Notes: a model not told the origin generated them from the sequence alone. A stretch of 64,000 bases of DNA from Lapillicoccus jejuensis (GCF_006715055.1 NZ_VFMN01000001.1:2542001-2606000); one strand, 5' to 3'; positions 1 through 9,837 are shown, numbered from the stretch's first letter. Numbers and translations are program-made.

Positions 1-1
1 C

Positions 2-1153
2 GAGGGCCGGCGCTACCACGTCGACTGGGACGCCGCCGCGGCCGAGAAGGGCGGCTTCCGCTCCTTCATGGACAAGGAGATCGACGAGCAGCCGCAGGCC
101 GTCGCCGACACGTTGCTCGGTCGCACCGACGCGGCCGGCGCGCTCGTCCTCGACGAGCTGCGCATCGACGAGGAGGCGCTCAAGCGGGTCAGCAAGATCG
201 TCCTCGTCGCCTGCGGCACGGCGTCGTACGCCGGCATGGTCGCCAAGTACGCCATCGAGCACTGGACCCGCATCCCCTGCGAGGTCGAGCTCGCGCACGA
301 GTTCCGCTACCGCGACCCGGTCGTGGACGACCGCACCCTCGTCGTCTCGATCAGCCAGTCGGGCGAGACGATGGACACGCTCATGGCGGTCAAGCACGCC
401 CGCGAGCTCGGCGCGATGACCATCGCCATCTGCAACACGCACGGCTCGACGATCCCGCGCGAGTCCGACGCGGTGCTCTACACCCACGCCGGCCCCGAGA
501 TCGCGGTCGCCTCGACCAAGGCGTTCCTCGCGCAGATCACCGCGGTCTACGTCCTCGGCCTCTACCTCGCCCAGCTGCGCGGCGGCACCTACGCCGACGA
601 GGCGCAGGCGGTGATGAAGGAGCTGCACGAGGTCCCGGCCAAGATCCGCACCGTCCTCGACGCGATGGGCCGGGTCCGCGAGATCGCCCGCTTCATGGCC
701 GACAGCCCGGCCGTCCTCTTCCTCGGTCGCCACGTCGGCTACCCGGTCGCCATGGAGGGCGCGCTCAAGCTCAAGGAGCTGGCCTACATCCACGCCGAGG
801 GCTTCGCCGCCGGCGAGCTCAAGCACGGCCCGATCGCGCTCGTCGAGCCCGGGCAGCCGGTCTTCGTCGTCGTCCCGTCGCCGTCGACCGAGCACGGCCT
901 GCACGGCAAGGTCGTCTCCAACATCCAGGAGATCCGCGCCCGCGGGGCCCGCACCCTCGTCATCGCCGAGGAGGGCGACGAGTCCGTCGTCCCCTTCGCC
1001 GACGAGATCATCAGCGTCCCCACCGTGCCGACGCTGCTGGCGCCGCTGCTCACCGTCGTCCCGCTGCAGGTCTTCGCCTGCGAGCTGGCCAGCGCCAAGG
1101 GCCTCGACGTCGACCAGCCGCGCAACCTCGCCAAGTCGGTCACGGTCGAGTGA
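2..1153 (+). CDS. glmS: Glutamine-fructose-6-phosphate aminotransferase, C-terminal part (5' cut by window)
   Basis: GlmS makes glucosamine-6-phosphate from fructose-6-phosphate and glutamine, the first step towards UDP-GlcNAc for peptidoglycan, in the cytoplasm. The frame is open from the window edge, so the N-terminal glutaminase domain (roughly the first 230 residues) is missing and only the isomerase half is seen. Two SIS domains are visible, with [14 protein letters not shown] and STKAFLAQ in the first and ELKHGPIAL in the second. The C-terminus [13 protein letters not shown] is the typical GlmS end, and the internal RSFMDKEI matches the domain junction. It is followed 16 bp later by acpS. 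An internal ATG at 68 could mislead gene callers but lies within the conserved protein. Confidence 0.97.
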   Translation, partial: EGRRYHVDWDAAAAEKGGFRSFMDKEIDEQPQAVADTLLGRTDAAGALVLDELRIDEEALKRVSKIVLVACGTASYAGMVAKYAIEHWTRIPCEVELAHEFRYRDPVVDDRTLVVSISQSGETMDTLMAVKHARELGAMTIAICNTHGSTIPRESDAVLYTHAGPEIAVASTKAFLAQITAVYVLGLYLAQLRGGTYADEAQAVMKELHEVPAKIRTVLDAMGRVREIARFMADSPAVLFLGRHVGYPVAMEGALKLKELAYIHAEGFAAGELKHGPIALVEPGQPVFVVVPSPSTEHGLHGKVVSNIQEIRARGARTLVIAEEGDESVVPFADEIISVPTVPTLLAPLLTVVPLQVFACELASAKGLDVDQPRNLAKSVTVE

Positions 1154-1169
1154 CCAGCCAGGTCGCCGC

Positions 1170-1529
1170 GTGATCGTCGGCGTCGGGATCGACGTCGTCG
1201 ACGTCGCCCGCTTCGGCGCGACGCTCGAGCGCACCCCGGCGCTGCGGACCCGGCTCTTCACCGACGGCGAGCGCGACCTGCCGCTCGCCTCTCTCGCCGC
1301 GCGGTTCGCCGCCAAGGAGGCCGTGGCCAAGGCGCTGGGCGCCCCGGCCGGCCTGTCGTGGACCGACGCCGAGGTCGAGAAGGACGCGTGGGGCAAGCCG
1401 TCCCTGCGGGTACGGGGCTCCGTGGCCGCCTGGGCGTCCGAGCTCGGGGTCGCGCGGTTCCACGTCTCGCTGTCGCACGACGCGGGCATCGCGTCGGCCG
1501 TCGTCGTCGCGGAAGGTGACCGAGCATGA
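1170..1529 (+). CDS. acpS: Holo-[acyl-carrier-protein] synthase
   Basis: AcpS transfers the 4'-phosphopantetheine arm of CoA to a serine of acyl carrier protein, activating it for fatty-acid synthesis. The 119-residue length is normal. The N-terminus [14 protein letters not shown] carries the Mg-binding Asp, [12 protein letters not shown] is the central catalytic helix, and HVSLSHD lies near the C-terminus. The start is GTG at 1170, directly before the conserved N-terminus. It lies 16 bp after glmS, and its stop overlaps the next start by 4 bp (ATGA), so glmS-acpS-nnr is probably one transcription unit. Confidence 0.95.
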   Translation: MIVGVGIDVVDVARFGATLERTPALRTRLFTDGERDLPLASLAARFAAKEAVAKALGAPAGLSWTDAEVEKDAWGKPSLRVRGSVAAWASELGVARFHVSLSHDAGIASAVVVAEGDRA

Positions 1530-3088
1530 TCGAGGCGTACGCCGTCGCCGACGTCCGGGCCGTCGAGGACCTCGCCCGGGCGGACCTGCCCGAGGGCGAG
1601 CTCATGCAGCGCGCCTCGCGCGGGCTCGCCGAGGTCGTCCTCGCCCGGCTCGCCGACGCCGGCCACCGCCGCACCGGCGAGCCGCGGGTCGTCGTCCTCG
1701 CCGGCCGCGGCGACAACGGCGGCGACGCGCTGTGGGCCGCCGCGCACCTCGCCCACAGCGAGGTCGCCGTCGGCGTCGTCACCCTGGGCCGGCCCGCCGC
1801 GGGTGACGGCGACGACGCCGACACCGCCCGCGCCGCCGCGCTCGAGGCCGGGGCGGTCGTCCTCGACGGCGACGACCGGGCCGCCGGGGAGCAGGCCACG
1901 GCCCTGCTCGCCGAGGCCGACCTCGTCGTCGACGGCCTGCTCGGGATCGGCGGTCGGCCCGGTCTGCGCGACGACGCCCGCCGGCTCGTCGACGCCGTCC
2001 CCGACGACGCGTGGGTGCTCGCCGTCGACCTGCCTTCGGGCGCCGACCCGGCGGGGGAGAGCCTGCCCGACGACCTCGCGGCGCAGGTGATCGCCGACGA
2101 GACGGTGACCTTCTCGCTGGTCAAGCCCGTGCACCTGCTGCCCGCCACGGAGGCCGCCGTCGGCCGGCTCACGGTCGTCGACATCGGTCTCGAGGACGAC
2201 GGGGCCGGTGAGGGTGGCGCGCTGCAGCGCTCGGGCGCCCGCCCGGTCGTCGAGCGGCTCACGTACGACGACGTGCGGGGCCTCTGGCCCGTCCCGGACG
2301 CCCACAGCGACAAGTACTCCCGCGGCGTCGTCGGCGTCGTCGCCGGGTCGGTGCAGTATCCCGGCGCCGCCGTCCTCAGCGTCCTCGGCGCCCTCGGCGC
2401 GGGACCGGGGATGATCCGCTACCTCGGCCCGAGCGACGTCCAGTGGCTCGTCCACCAGCGCGCCCCCGAGGTGGTCACCGCGGCCGGCCGCGTGCAGGCC
2501 TGGGTGATCGGATCCGGCTTCGACCTGGGGTCGGGGGAAAGCGTGGGGGCCGACGCCCTGGCCCAGCGCGAGCGCGCCCACGAGGCGCTGGCGAGCGACC
2601 TGCCCGTCCTCGTCGACGCCGGCGCCCTCGAGCTCGTCGACCGCCTCAGCGGCCGCGACGCCCCGACCCTGCTCACCCCCCACGCGGGCGAGCTGGCCCG
2701 GCTGCTGTCGACGCTGCGCGGCGAGGACGTCGACCGTCGAGCCGTCGAGGCGGCGCCGCTCGCGCACGCCCGGGACGCGGCGCGTCGTACGGGCGCCACC
2801 GTGCTGCTCAAGGGGTCGACGACCCTCGTGGTCGACCCCGACGACGGGGTCCCGGTGCGCGCGCAGCGCGACGCGCCCGCCTGGGTGGCCACCGCCGGCG
2901 CCGGCGACGTCCTCGGCGGGCTGTGCGGGACGCTGCTCGCCGCGGGACTGGCCCCCCGCGACGCGGGCTCGCTCGGCGCGCTCGTCCACGGCGTCGCGGC
3001 CGACCGGGCCTCGGCCGGCGGCCCGCTGCGCATCCTCGACCTGGCCGCCGAGGTCGGACCCGCGGTGCGGTCGCTGCTGTCCCGCTGA
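1526..3088 (+). CDS. nnr: Bifunctional NAD(P)HX epimerase / ADP-dependent NAD(P)HX dehydratase
   Basis: This enzyme repairs hydrated NAD(P)H. The N-terminal YjeF_N domain (about residues 1-215, with [12 protein letters not shown]) epimerises R- and S-NAD(P)HX. The C-terminal ribokinase-fold domain (about 250-520) dehydrates S-NAD(P)HX using ADP, shown by [12 protein letters not shown] and [11 protein letters not shown], the anion-hole glycines with the catalytic Asp. The 520-residue length is usual for the actinobacterial fused form. It overlaps acpS by 4 bp. From memory, glmS and nnr are also close together in M. tuberculosis. Confidence 0.95.
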   Translation: MIEAYAVADVRAVEDLARADLPEGELMQRASRGLAEVVLARLADAGHRRTGEPRVVVLAGRGDNGGDALWAAAHLAHSEVAVGVVTLGRPAAGDGDDADTARAAALEAGAVVLDGDDRAAGEQATALLAEADLVVDGLLGIGGRPGLRDDARRLVDAVPDDAWVLAVDLPSGADPAGESLPDDLAAQVIADETVTFSLVKPVHLLPATEAAVGRLTVVDIGLEDDGAGEGGALQRSGARPVVERLTYDDVRGLWPVPDAHSDKYSRGVVGVVAGSVQYPGAAVLSVLGALGAGPGMIRYLGPSDVQWLVHQRAPEVVTAAGRVQAWVIGSGFDLGSGESVGADALAQRERAHEALASDLPVLVDAGALELVDRLSGRDAPTLLTPHAGELARLLSTLRGEDVDRRAVEAAPLAHARDAARRTGATVLLKGSTTLVVDPDDGVPVRAQRDAPAWVATAGAGDVLGGLCGTLLAAGLAPRDAGSLGALVHGVAADRASAGGPLRILDLAAEVGPAVRSLLSR

Positions 3089-3113
3089 ACCGGATTTGCC
3101 TTCCCTCCGTCTC

Positions 3114-3132
3114 TTAGGTGAGGCTTACCTCA
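3114..3132 (+). promoter_or_regulatory. IdeR/DtxR iron box upstream of the iron ABC importer
   Basis: The 19-bp dyad TTAGGTGAGGCTTACCTCA fits the IdeR/DtxR consensus (TTAGGTTAGSCTAACCTAA type) at almost every position and is symmetric about its centre. It ends 42 bp before the chosen ATG of the iron-binding lipoprotein and lies 18 nt after a TTGCCT that could be a -35 element (3096-3101), so Fe-loaded repressor would cover the promoter. The operon is therefore inferred to be repressed by iron. Confidence 0.85.
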
Positions 3133-3174
3133 GTGCCCCCCCGAGGCACGACCCCCATGACGGAAGGACCCCCC

Positions 3175-4230
3175 ATGCTCCGCCGACGCGCCGTGCTCGC
3201 GGCCATCGGGGCCAGCGCGCTGGCCGCCACTCTCGCCGCCTGCGGCTCCACGACCGGTGAGGCCGCCGGCGGCGCCGCGGCCACCGACGGGGCCGGCGCG
3301 AGCGGCTCGATCGTCGTCTACAACGCCCAGCACGAGGACCTCGTCCAGGAGCTGGTCGACGGCTTCACCAAGCAGACCGGCATCCAGGTCACGCTGCGCA
3401 ACGGCGACGACGCGGAGCTCGGCAACCAGCTCGTCCAGGAGGGCTCGGCCTCCCCGGCCGACGTCTTCCTCACCGAGAACTCGCCCTCGATGGACCTCGT
3501 CGCCGGCGCCGGCCTCTTCGCGCCGGTCTCGTCGACCGCCAGCGACGCCGTCCCCGCCGCCTACCGGCCCTCGACCGGCACGTGGACCGGCTGGGCCGCG
3601 CGCGCCACCGTCTTCGCCTACAACCCGTCCAAGGTGTCGTCGGGCCAGCTCCCGGCCAGCCTGCTCGACCTCGCGCAGCCGCAGTGGAAGGGCCGGTTCG
3701 GCATCGCCGCCGGCGGCGCCGACTTCCAGGCCATCGTCAGCGCCGTCCTCAGTCTCGAGGGCGAGGCGGCGACGCAGCAGTGGCTGACCGGGCTGAAGGC
3801 GAACGCCAAGGTCTACCAGGGCAACACGGCGATCATGAAGGCCGTCAACGCCGGTGAGCTCGACGCGGGCGTCATCTACCACTACTACTGGGCCAAGGAC
3901 CGCGCCGAGTCCGGCGCCAACAGCTCCTCGGTCGAGCTGCACTACTTCGGCAAGCAGGACCCGGGCGCCTTCCTCAGCGTCTCCGGCGCCGGGGTGCTGA
4001 AGTCGGCGAAGAACCCGGCCGCGGCCCAGAAGTTCGTCGAGTTCCTCACGAGCAAGGCGGGTCAGGAGATCCTCGCGAACAGCTCGGCGCTGGAGTACCC
4101 CATCGCCAGCGACGTCGCGCCCGGCCCGAAGCTCAAGCCGATCGCCGACCTGCAGGCGCCGACCGTCGACGTCGCCGGCCTCAACGGCAAGCAGGTCGTG
4201 TCGATGATGCAGCAGGCGGGGCTCATCTGA
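3175..4230 (+). CDS. Iron ABC transporter substrate-binding lipoprotein (FbpA/FutA type)
   Basis: This is the predicted extracytoplasmic ferric-iron receptor for the importer encoded just downstream. The start chosen is ATG 3175, 7 nt after GGAAGG. It gives a classic lipoprotein signal (MLRRR, hydrophobic stretch, LAAC with the lipid-bearing Cys at residue 23). An upstream GTG at 3118 would run through the iron box and is rejected. IVVYNAQHEDL opens the mature periplasmic-binding fold. YHYYWAKD about two thirds through supplies the adjacent tyrosines that bind Fe(III) in this family. The length of 351 residues is normal. Thiamine or putrescine binding is possible in the superfamily, but the iron box and the tyrosines argue for iron. 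Confidence 0.9.
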   Translation: MLRRRAVLAAIGASALAATLAACGSTTGEAAGGAAATDGAGASGSIVVYNAQHEDLVQELVDGFTKQTGIQVTLRNGDDAELGNQLVQEGSASPADVFLTENSPSMDLVAGAGLFAPVSSTASDAVPAAYRPSTGTWTGWAARATVFAYNPSKVSSGQLPASLLDLAQPQWKGRFGIAAGGADFQAIVSAVLSLEGEAATQQWLTGLKANAKVYQGNTAIMKAVNAGELDAGVIYHYYWAKDRAESGANSSSVELHYFGKQDPGAFLSVSGAGVLKSAKNPAAAQKFVEFLTSKAGQEILANSSALEYPIASDVAPGPKLKPIADLQAPTVDVAGLNGKQVVSMMQQAGLI

Positions 4231-4232
4231 GG

Positions 4233-5825
4233 GTGAGCGCCCCCGTCCTCACCCCCGGCCCGGTGGCCGGCGCCGCGCCCTCGGGCCGCGCCGGCCGCCG
4301 CGGCCTGCCCGCGTCCGGCGCCGGCCTGCTCGCGCTCGTCGTCGGGCTGCTCTCGCTCGTCCCGCTCGCCGTCGTCGTCCAGGCCCTCGCGACGACCCCG
4401 TGGGCGACGACCCGGGCGCTGGTGCTCCGCCCGCGCACCCTCGAGCTGCTCACCAACACGGCGGCGCTCGTCGGCGGCGCGGTGACGCTCAGCCTCGTCC
4501 TCGGGGTGGGCGCCGCGTGGCTCGTCACGCGCACCGACCTGCCCGCGTCCCGCTTCTGGCACGCCGCGCTCGTCGCGCCGCTCGCCGTCCCGGCCTTCGT
4601 CTCGGCCTACGCCTGGTCCTCGGTGCTGCCCACCGCCGACGGGTACGACGGCGCGCTGCTCGTCACGACGCTCGCCTACGCCCCGCTCGTCTACGTCCCC
4701 GTCGCCGCGGCCCTGCGCGGCCTCGACCCGGCGCAGGCCGAGGTCGCCTCCGCCCTCGGGCTCTCGCCCGCAGCGGCGTTCCGCCGGGTCACCCTGCCGC
4801 AGCTGCGGCCGGCGCTGCTCGGCGGGGCGCTGCTCGTCGCGCTGCACCTCGTCGCCGAGTTCGGGGCGCTGGCGCTGCTGCGCTTCCCGACGCTGAGCAC
4901 CGCCGTCTACGACCAGTTCCGCTCGTCGTTCAGCGGCCCGGCGAGCACGTCGATGGCCGCCGTCCTCGTCGTCGTCAGCCTCGTCCTGCTCGGCGGCGAG
5001 CTCGGCCTGCAGGGTCGGGGCCGGTACGCCGCCGTCGGCCGGGGTGCGACCCGCCCCGTCGCCCCCGTCCGGCTCGGCGCCCGGCGGGTCCCCGCGCTGC
5101 TCGCGCTCACCGCGCTCGTCGCCGCCTCGGTGCTCGTGCCGCTCGTCGTCATCGGCCGCTGGTGGCTCGACGGCTCGTCCTCGAGCGTCGACCCCGGGCT
5201 GCTGCTCGGCACCGCCGCCTCGAGCCTCGGCCTCGGCCTGGTCGCCGCCCTCGTCGTCGTCCTCGCCGCCGTGCCGGTGGCCTGGCTGGCCGTGCGCCGT
5301 CCCGGGCCGCTGTCGGTGCTCGTCGAGCGCCTGACCTTCCTCGGCACCGGGCTGCCCGGCATCGTCGTCGCCCTCTCGCTCGTCACCGTCGGGCTGCGCG
5401 TCGTCCCGGGGCTCTACCAGAGCCCGGTGATGCTCGTGGCGGCGTACGGCGTCCTGTTCCTGCCCCGCGCGGTCGTCAGCCTCACCGCCGGCCTCAAGCA
5501 GCTGCCACCGGTCGTCGAGGAGGCGGCCGCGACCCTGGGGCTGCGGCCGCTCTCCGTGCTGCGCCGCGTCGTGCTGCCGGCGCTCGCGCCCGCGGCGGGC
5601 GCCGGCGCGGCGCTGGTCTTCCTCGGCGCCTCGACGGAGCTCACCGCGACGCTGCTGCTCTCCCCGCTCGGCACGCGGACGCTGGCCACCGAGTTCTGGA
5701 GCCACTCCAGCGCGGTGGAGTACGGCGCCGCGGCGCCGTACGCTGCCCTGTTGGTCCTGCTGTGCGCCCCGGCGGCCTGGCTCGTCGCCCGGGGCGGGAA
5801 CGACGCGACGAGGAGGCTGCCGTGA
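4233..5825 (+). CDS. Iron ABC transporter permease (FbpB type, duplicated)
   Basis: This is the membrane channel of the ferric-iron importer. The 530 residues contain two tandem BinPD_transp_1 permease halves with about 12 hydrophobic segments in total. EAA-loop-like stretches are visible twice: VASALGLSPAAAFRRVTLPQ in the first half and EEAAATLGLRPLSVLRRV in the second. The GTG start lies 2 bp after the receptor gene stop and the 3' end overlaps the ATPase gene by 4 bp, so the three are translationally coupled. The duplicated permease is characteristic of the Fbp/Sfu iron family. Confidence 0.93.
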   Translation: MSAPVLTPGPVAGAAPSGRAGRRGLPASGAGLLALVVGLLSLVPLAVVVQALATTPWATTRALVLRPRTLELLTNTAALVGGAVTLSLVLGVGAAWLVTRTDLPASRFWHAALVAPLAVPAFVSAYAWSSVLPTADGYDGALLVTTLAYAPLVYVPVAAALRGLDPAQAEVASALGLSPAAAFRRVTLPQLRPALLGGALLVALHLVAEFGALALLRFPTLSTAVYDQFRSSFSGPASTSMAAVLVVVSLVLLGGELGLQGRGRYAAVGRGATRPVAPVRLGARRVPALLALTALVAASVLVPLVVIGRWWLDGSSSSVDPGLLLGTAASSLGLGLVAALVVVLAAVPVAWLAVRRPGPLSVLVERLTFLGTGLPGIVVALSLVTVGLRVVPGLYQSPVMLVAAYGVLFLPRAVVSLTAGLKQLPPVVEEAAATLGLRPLSVLRRVVLPALAPAAGAGAALVFLGASTELTATLLLSPLGTRTLATEFWSHSSAVEYGAAAPYAALLVLLCAPAAWLVARGGNDATRRLP

Positions 5826-6835
5826 CGACCGCACCCGAGGTGAGCCCCGTCGCGCCGCCGACCCCGGCGACCGCGTGGCCCGCCGCCCCCGGCGCCGCCG
5901 TCGAGGTGCGCGGGCTCACCCACGCGTACGGCGCACGGCCCGTCCTCGACGGTCTCGACCTCACCGTCCGCGCCGGCGAGGTGACGGCGCTGCTCGGCCC
6001 GTCGGGCTGCGGCAAGACGACGCTGCTGCGCGTCGTCGCCGGGTTCCTGCGCCCCGACGCCGGCACCGTCACCCTCGACGGCGCCGAGCTCACCCGGGGC
6101 CGGCGGGTCGTGCCCACGGCCGGCCGCGGGATCGGCTACGTCCCGCAGGAGGGCGCGCTGTTCCCGCACGTCGACGTCGCCGGCAACCTCGCCTTCGGGC
6201 TGCCCCGATCCGGGTGGCGCGGCCGCGCCCGCGGGCACCGCGACCGGGTGGCCGAGCTGCTCGAGCTCGTCGGGCTGGCGCCCGAGCTGGCGTCCCGCCA
6301 CCCGCACGAGCTGTCCGGCGGGCAGCAGCAGCGGGTCGCCCTGGCCCGGGCGCTCGCGCCGCGGCCGCGGGTCGTCCTGCTCGACGAGCCGTTCTCCTCG
6401 CTCGACACCGACTCGCGGCGCGAGACGAGCGCCGCGACCATCGCGGCGCTGCGCGCCGCCGGGACGACCGCCGTCCTCGTCACCCACGACCCCGACGAGG
6501 CGATGGCGCTCGCCGACCGGGTCGCCGTCCTGCACGCCGGGAAGGTGGCGCAGGAGGGCCCGCCGCAGGAGGTCTACCACCGGCCGGTCGACGCCGTCGT
6601 CGCCCGTGCCCTCGGCGAGGCGAACGTCCTCGCCGGCCGGCTCGTGCGGCCCGAGGAGGTCTCCTTCACCCGGGACCCGCAGGGCGACGCCGTCGTCGTC
6701 AGCACGACGTTCCACGGTCACGACCACGTGTGCGTCGTGCGGCTCGACGACGGGACCTCCGTCACCGCGCGCGCCACCGGCACCGACCTGCCCGCCGCGG
6801 GGGAGCGGGTGCGGCTCGACGTCGGCGCGCCGTGA
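5822..6835 (+). CDS. Iron ABC transporter ATP-binding protein (FbpC type)
   Basis: This is the ATPase that drives the iron importer at the cytoplasmic face of the membrane. Walker A is GPSGCGKTT, the signature is LSGGQQQRVALARAL, Walker B is VVLLDEPFSSLD, and the switch His is in VTHDPDEAMALADR. A C-terminal extension of about 80 residues resembles the TOBE/regulatory part of FbpC. The 337-residue length is normal. The start is GTG 5822 in a GTGA overlap with the permease. It ends the iron operon, and alr follows after 49 bp with its own promoter-like motif. Confidence 0.93.
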   Translation: MTTAPEVSPVAPPTPATAWPAAPGAAVEVRGLTHAYGARPVLDGLDLTVRAGEVTALLGPSGCGKTTLLRVVAGFLRPDAGTVTLDGAELTRGRRVVPTAGRGIGYVPQEGALFPHVDVAGNLAFGLPRSGWRGRARGHRDRVAELLELVGLAPELASRHPHELSGGQQQRVALARALAPRPRVVLLDEPFSSLDTDSRRETSAATIAALRAAGTTAVLVTHDPDEAMALADRVAVLHAGKVAQEGPPQEVYHRPVDAVVARALGEANVLAGRLVRPEEVSFTRDPQGDAVVVSTTFHGHDHVCVVRLDDGTSVTARATGTDLPAAGERVRLDVGAP

Positions 6836-6884
6836 CCCGGGGGCCGGTCGGCGCACGCCGTCCGACCTGCCAGAATCGGTGGTC

Positions 6885-8069
6885 GTGACCCTGACCCCGC
6901 CCGAGGCGCGCCACCTGCCCGCCAGCGCCGTCGTCGACGCCCGGGCCATCCGCGACAACGTCCGGCGGCTGCGCGACTTCGTGGACTCCGCCGAGGTCAT
7001 GGCCATCGTCAAGGCCGACGGCTACGGGCACGGTGCCGTCACCGCCGCGCGGGCCGCCCGCGCCGGCGGCGCGACGTGGATCGGCGCGGCGCTGCACTCC
7101 GAGGCCGTCGCGCTGCGCGACGCCGGGGTCGGTGGGCGCGTGTTCACCTGGCTGCACGTCCCTGGCACCGACTTCGCCGAGGCGGTGCGCCGCGACATCG
7201 ACGTCAGCTGCTCGGGCCGCTGGGACCTCGACGAGGTCGCCGCCGGCGCGCGGGCCGCGGGCGGCACGGCGCGCGTCCACCTCAAGGTCGACACCGGGCT
7301 GTCCCGCGGTGGCGCCTACGGCCCCGACTTCACCGCGCTCGTCGCGCAGGCGCGCGCGCTCGAGGCCGAGGGCGTCGTCGAGGTCGTCGCCGTCTGGTCC
7401 CACCTCGTGGCCTCCGACGTGCCCGCGTCGCCGGTGACCCGGCAGCAGCAGGCGGTCTTCGACGACGCCGTACGGGAGGCGGAGCGGGCGGGGCTGCGAC
7501 CGCAGCTGCGGCACGTGGCGAACTCCGCCGCCGTCGTGTCCGACCCGTCGCTGCACTACGACCTCGTGCGGCCCGGGATCGCCGTCTACGGGATCGCGCC
7601 GGCGCCGCAGGTCGCGACGTCCGCGCAGCTCGAGCTCACCCCCGCGATGACCCTCACCGCCCGGCTGGCGCTGGTCAAGCGGGTGCCCGCGGGGTCGGGG
7701 GTCAGCTACGGCCACCTCTACACGACGCCCACCGACACCGTCCTCGGGCTCGTCCCGCTGGGCTACGCCGACGGCATCCCGCGGCTCGCGACCAACTGCG
7801 GCCCGATCTCCGTCGGCGGGCGCACCTACCCCATCGCGGGGCGGGTCTGCATGGACCAGGTCGTCGTCGACCTCGGCCCCGACGCCACCGCCCGTGAGGG
7901 CGACGAGGTGGTCGTCTTCGGCCCCGGCTCCGGTGCGCCCACGGCGCAGGACTGGGCCGAGGCGACCGACACCATCGCGTACGAGGTCGTCACCCGGGTC
8001 GGCGCGCGGGTGCCCCGCGTCGTCGTGGGCCAGGAGGTCCTCGCCGCGGCCGACGGGGTCGCCTCGTGA
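6885..8069 (+). CDS. alr: Alanine racemase
   Basis: Alr is a PLP enzyme that converts L-alanine to D-alanine for peptidoglycan. AIVKADGYGHGA contains the PLP lysine and GVSYGHLYTT the opposing catalytic tyrosine. The C-terminal beta domain starts near GRVCMDQVVVDL. The length is 394 residues. The start chosen is GTG 6885; CAGAAT at 6871-6876 lies 8 nt upstream and no Shine-Dalgarno is seen, which suggests a leaderless mRNA. Its stop overlaps the next gene by 4 bp. Confidence 0.95.
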   Translation: MTLTPPEARHLPASAVVDARAIRDNVRRLRDFVDSAEVMAIVKADGYGHGAVTAARAARAGGATWIGAALHSEAVALRDAGVGGRVFTWLHVPGTDFAEAVRRDIDVSCSGRWDLDEVAAGARAAGGTARVHLKVDTGLSRGGAYGPDFTALVAQARALEAEGVVEVVAVWSHLVASDVPASPVTRQQQAVFDDAVREAERAGLRPQLRHVANSAAVVSDPSLHYDLVRPGIAVYGIAPAPQVATSAQLELTPAMTLTARLALVKRVPAGSGVSYGHLYTTPTDTVLGLVPLGYADGIPRLATNCGPISVGGRTYPIAGRVCMDQVVVDLGPDATAREGDEVVVFGPGSGAPTAQDWAEATDTIAYEVVTRVGARVPRVVVGQEVLAAADGVAS

Positions 8070-9328
8070 CACCGAGCCCCAAGGGCCTCATCGGCTTCGG
8101 GGTCGGCGTCGGGCTGGCCGGCGCCGCCACAGCCGCCGGGCTCGTCGCCGATCGGATGCACCGCCGCCGCGCCGAGGCCCTGGAGACCGGCGAGAGCCTC
8201 GTCGCCGTGCCGAGCCGCGAGCTCGTCGTCGTCGCCGGCGACGGGGTCCCGCTGCACGTCGAGGTCGACGAGCCGGTGGAGGACAGCGAGCGGACGGTGA
8301 CCAGCGGGGACGCGACGGTGCCCAAGGCCACCGTCGTCCTCACCCACGGCTACTGCCTCAGCAGCGCCTGCTGGGTCTTCCAGCGCCGCGCCCTCACCCG
8401 CGCCGGTCACCGGGTCGTCGTCTGGGACCAGCGCGGGCACGGCCGCTCGGAGAAGGGCGACGCGGCGTCGTACACCATCGACCAGCTGGGCGACGACCTG
8501 CACCGGGTGCTCGAGCAGGTCGTGCCCGAGGGTCCGCTCCTGCTCGTCGGGCACTCGATGGGCGGCATGACGATGCTCGCCCTCGCCGAGCAGCACCCGG
8601 GCGTGGTCAAGGAGCGCGTCGGCGCGGCCGCCTTCGTCGCGACCTCCGCCGGCGGGCAGCCGCTCGCCGCGGGCGACGTCGCCGCGTCGATCGGGCGGGT
8701 GCTCATCGAGCGGCTCGGCCCGGCGACGGCCGGCGTGTTCGCCGACCGGCCCGAGCTGCTCAAGACGGTGCTGCGGGCCAACAAGGACCTCGCCGAGCAC
8801 CTCGTCGAGCGGTACTCCTTCGCCTCGCCGGTGCCGCGCTCGGTCGTGCGGCTGGCCGCGTCGATGCTGCTCGGGACCGACCTGCGGGTCGTCTCGGGGT
8901 TCTCGCCGGCCTTCGCGACCTACGACAAGATCCGCGCGCTCGAGGCCTACCGCGGGGCCGACGTGCTCGTCTTCAACGGCGAGGACGACGTCCTCACCCC
9001 GCCCGCGCACAGCGAGGCGATCGTCCAGGTCGTGCCGGGCGCGGAGCACCTCGTGCTGCGCGACGCCGGCCACGTCATCATGCTCGAGCACCCGGACGTG
9101 CTCAGCGACCACCTCGTCGACCTCGGCGAGCGCACGGCGCGGGCCGCCGCCGAGGGGCTGGCGGCGCAGGACAAGCCGCGCACCCGGCAGGTGCTGACCA
9201 ACGTCGCCAAGCAGCAGATCATCGAGCGGGCCCGCGAGCGGCGCCGGGCCCAGCGACGCGACCGGATCCCGGTGCCCCGCCGGGGCCGCGCCGTGCGCCG
9301 CCCGACGGAGGAGGCCGACGGTGCCTGA
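8066..9328 (+). CDS. Alpha/beta-fold hydrolase, membrane-anchored, function unknown
   Basis: A predicted serine hydrolase of unknown substrate. A hydrophobic N-terminal stretch (about residues 7-27) may anchor it. The fold then shows VLTHGYCLSS (oxyanion region), WDQRGHGRS, the nucleophile elbow GHSMGG, a late Asp in FNGEDDVLTPP and the His in DAGHVIMLEHP, a complete Ser-Asp-His set. A basic tail of about 60 residues (RARERRRAQRRDR) is unusual. It lies between alr and tsaE with overlaps on both sides (4 bp and 8 bp). From memory a similar hydrolase sits between alr and tsaE in other actinobacteria. Confidence 0.85.
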   Translation: MTPSPKGLIGFGVGVGLAGAATAAGLVADRMHRRRAEALETGESLVAVPSRELVVVAGDGVPLHVEVDEPVEDSERTVTSGDATVPKATVVLTHGYCLSSACWVFQRRALTRAGHRVVVWDQRGHGRSEKGDAASYTIDQLGDDLHRVLEQVVPEGPLLLVGHSMGGMTMLALAEQHPGVVKERVGAAAFVATSAGGQPLAAGDVAASIGRVLIERLGPATAGVFADRPELLKTVLRANKDLAEHLVERYSFASPVPRSVVRLAASMLLGTDLRVVSGFSPAFATYDKIRALEAYRGADVLVFNGEDDVLTPPAHSEAIVQVVPGAEHLVLRDAGHVIMLEHPDVLSDHLVDLGERTARAAAEGLAAQDKPRTRQVLTNVAKQQIIERARERRRAQRRDRIPVPRRGRAVRRPTEEADGA

Positions 9329-9827
9329 CCCCGACCCCGCCCTGCGCACGGTCCTGGAGACCGAGCTGCCGACACCGGAGGCGACCCGCGCGCTGGGCAC
9401 CGCCCTCGGCGGGCTGCTGCGCGCCGGTGACCTGCTCGTCCTCACCGGTGACCTCGGGGCCGGCAAGACCACCCTGACCCAGGGCCTCGGGGAGGCGCTC
9501 GGCGTGCGCGGCGCGGTGACCTCGCCGACCTTCGTCATCGCCCGCGTCCACCCGTCGCTCGGAGACGGGCCGCCGCTGGTCCACGTCGACGCCTACCGGC
9601 TCGGCGGCACGCTCGAGCTCGACGACCTCGACCTCGACGCGGGCGTCGAGGAGTCGGTGACCGTCGTCGAGTGGGGGCACGGCGTCGCCGAGCTGCTCTC
9701 GCCCGACCGGCTCGAGCTGACCCTCACCGTCGGCGAGGGCGAGGCCCGGCACGCGGTCCTCGGCGCCGCCGGACCGCGCTGGTCCGCCCCCGAGGCGGCC
9801 GCCGCCCTCGCGGCCCTCGCCGGATAG
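9321..9827 (+). CDS. tsaE: tRNA t6A biosynthesis ATPase TsaE
   Basis: TsaE is a P-loop ATPase of the TsaB-TsaD-TsaE complex that forms N6-threonylcarbamoyladenosine at A37 of ANN-decoding tRNAs. Walker A is GDLGAGKTTL, followed by TSPTFVIA, HVDAYRLGG and VVEWG, all family hallmarks. The length is 168 residues. The GTG start overlaps the hydrolase end by 8 bp. It is followed after 10 bp by tsaB. Confidence 0.94.
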   Translation: MPDPDPALRTVLETELPTPEATRALGTALGGLLRAGDLLVLTGDLGAGKTTLTQGLGEALGVRGAVTSPTFVIARVHPSLGDGPPLVHVDAYRLGGTLELDDLDLDAGVEESVTVVEWGHGVAELLSPDRLELTLTVGEGEARHAVLGAAGPRWSAPEAAAALAALAG

Positions 9828-9837
9828 CCTGACCGCC

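Noticed and set aside
3118-3174. GTG start 57 bp upstream for the iron-binding lipoprotein
   Set aside because: It lies inside the IdeR box and would put about 19 residues ahead of a complete lipoprotein signal.
4062-5834. 590-residue minus-strand frame opposite the iron permease
   Set aside because: Arg/Glu/Gly-rich shadow of a GC-rich gene with no motif; the permease on the plus strand is certain.
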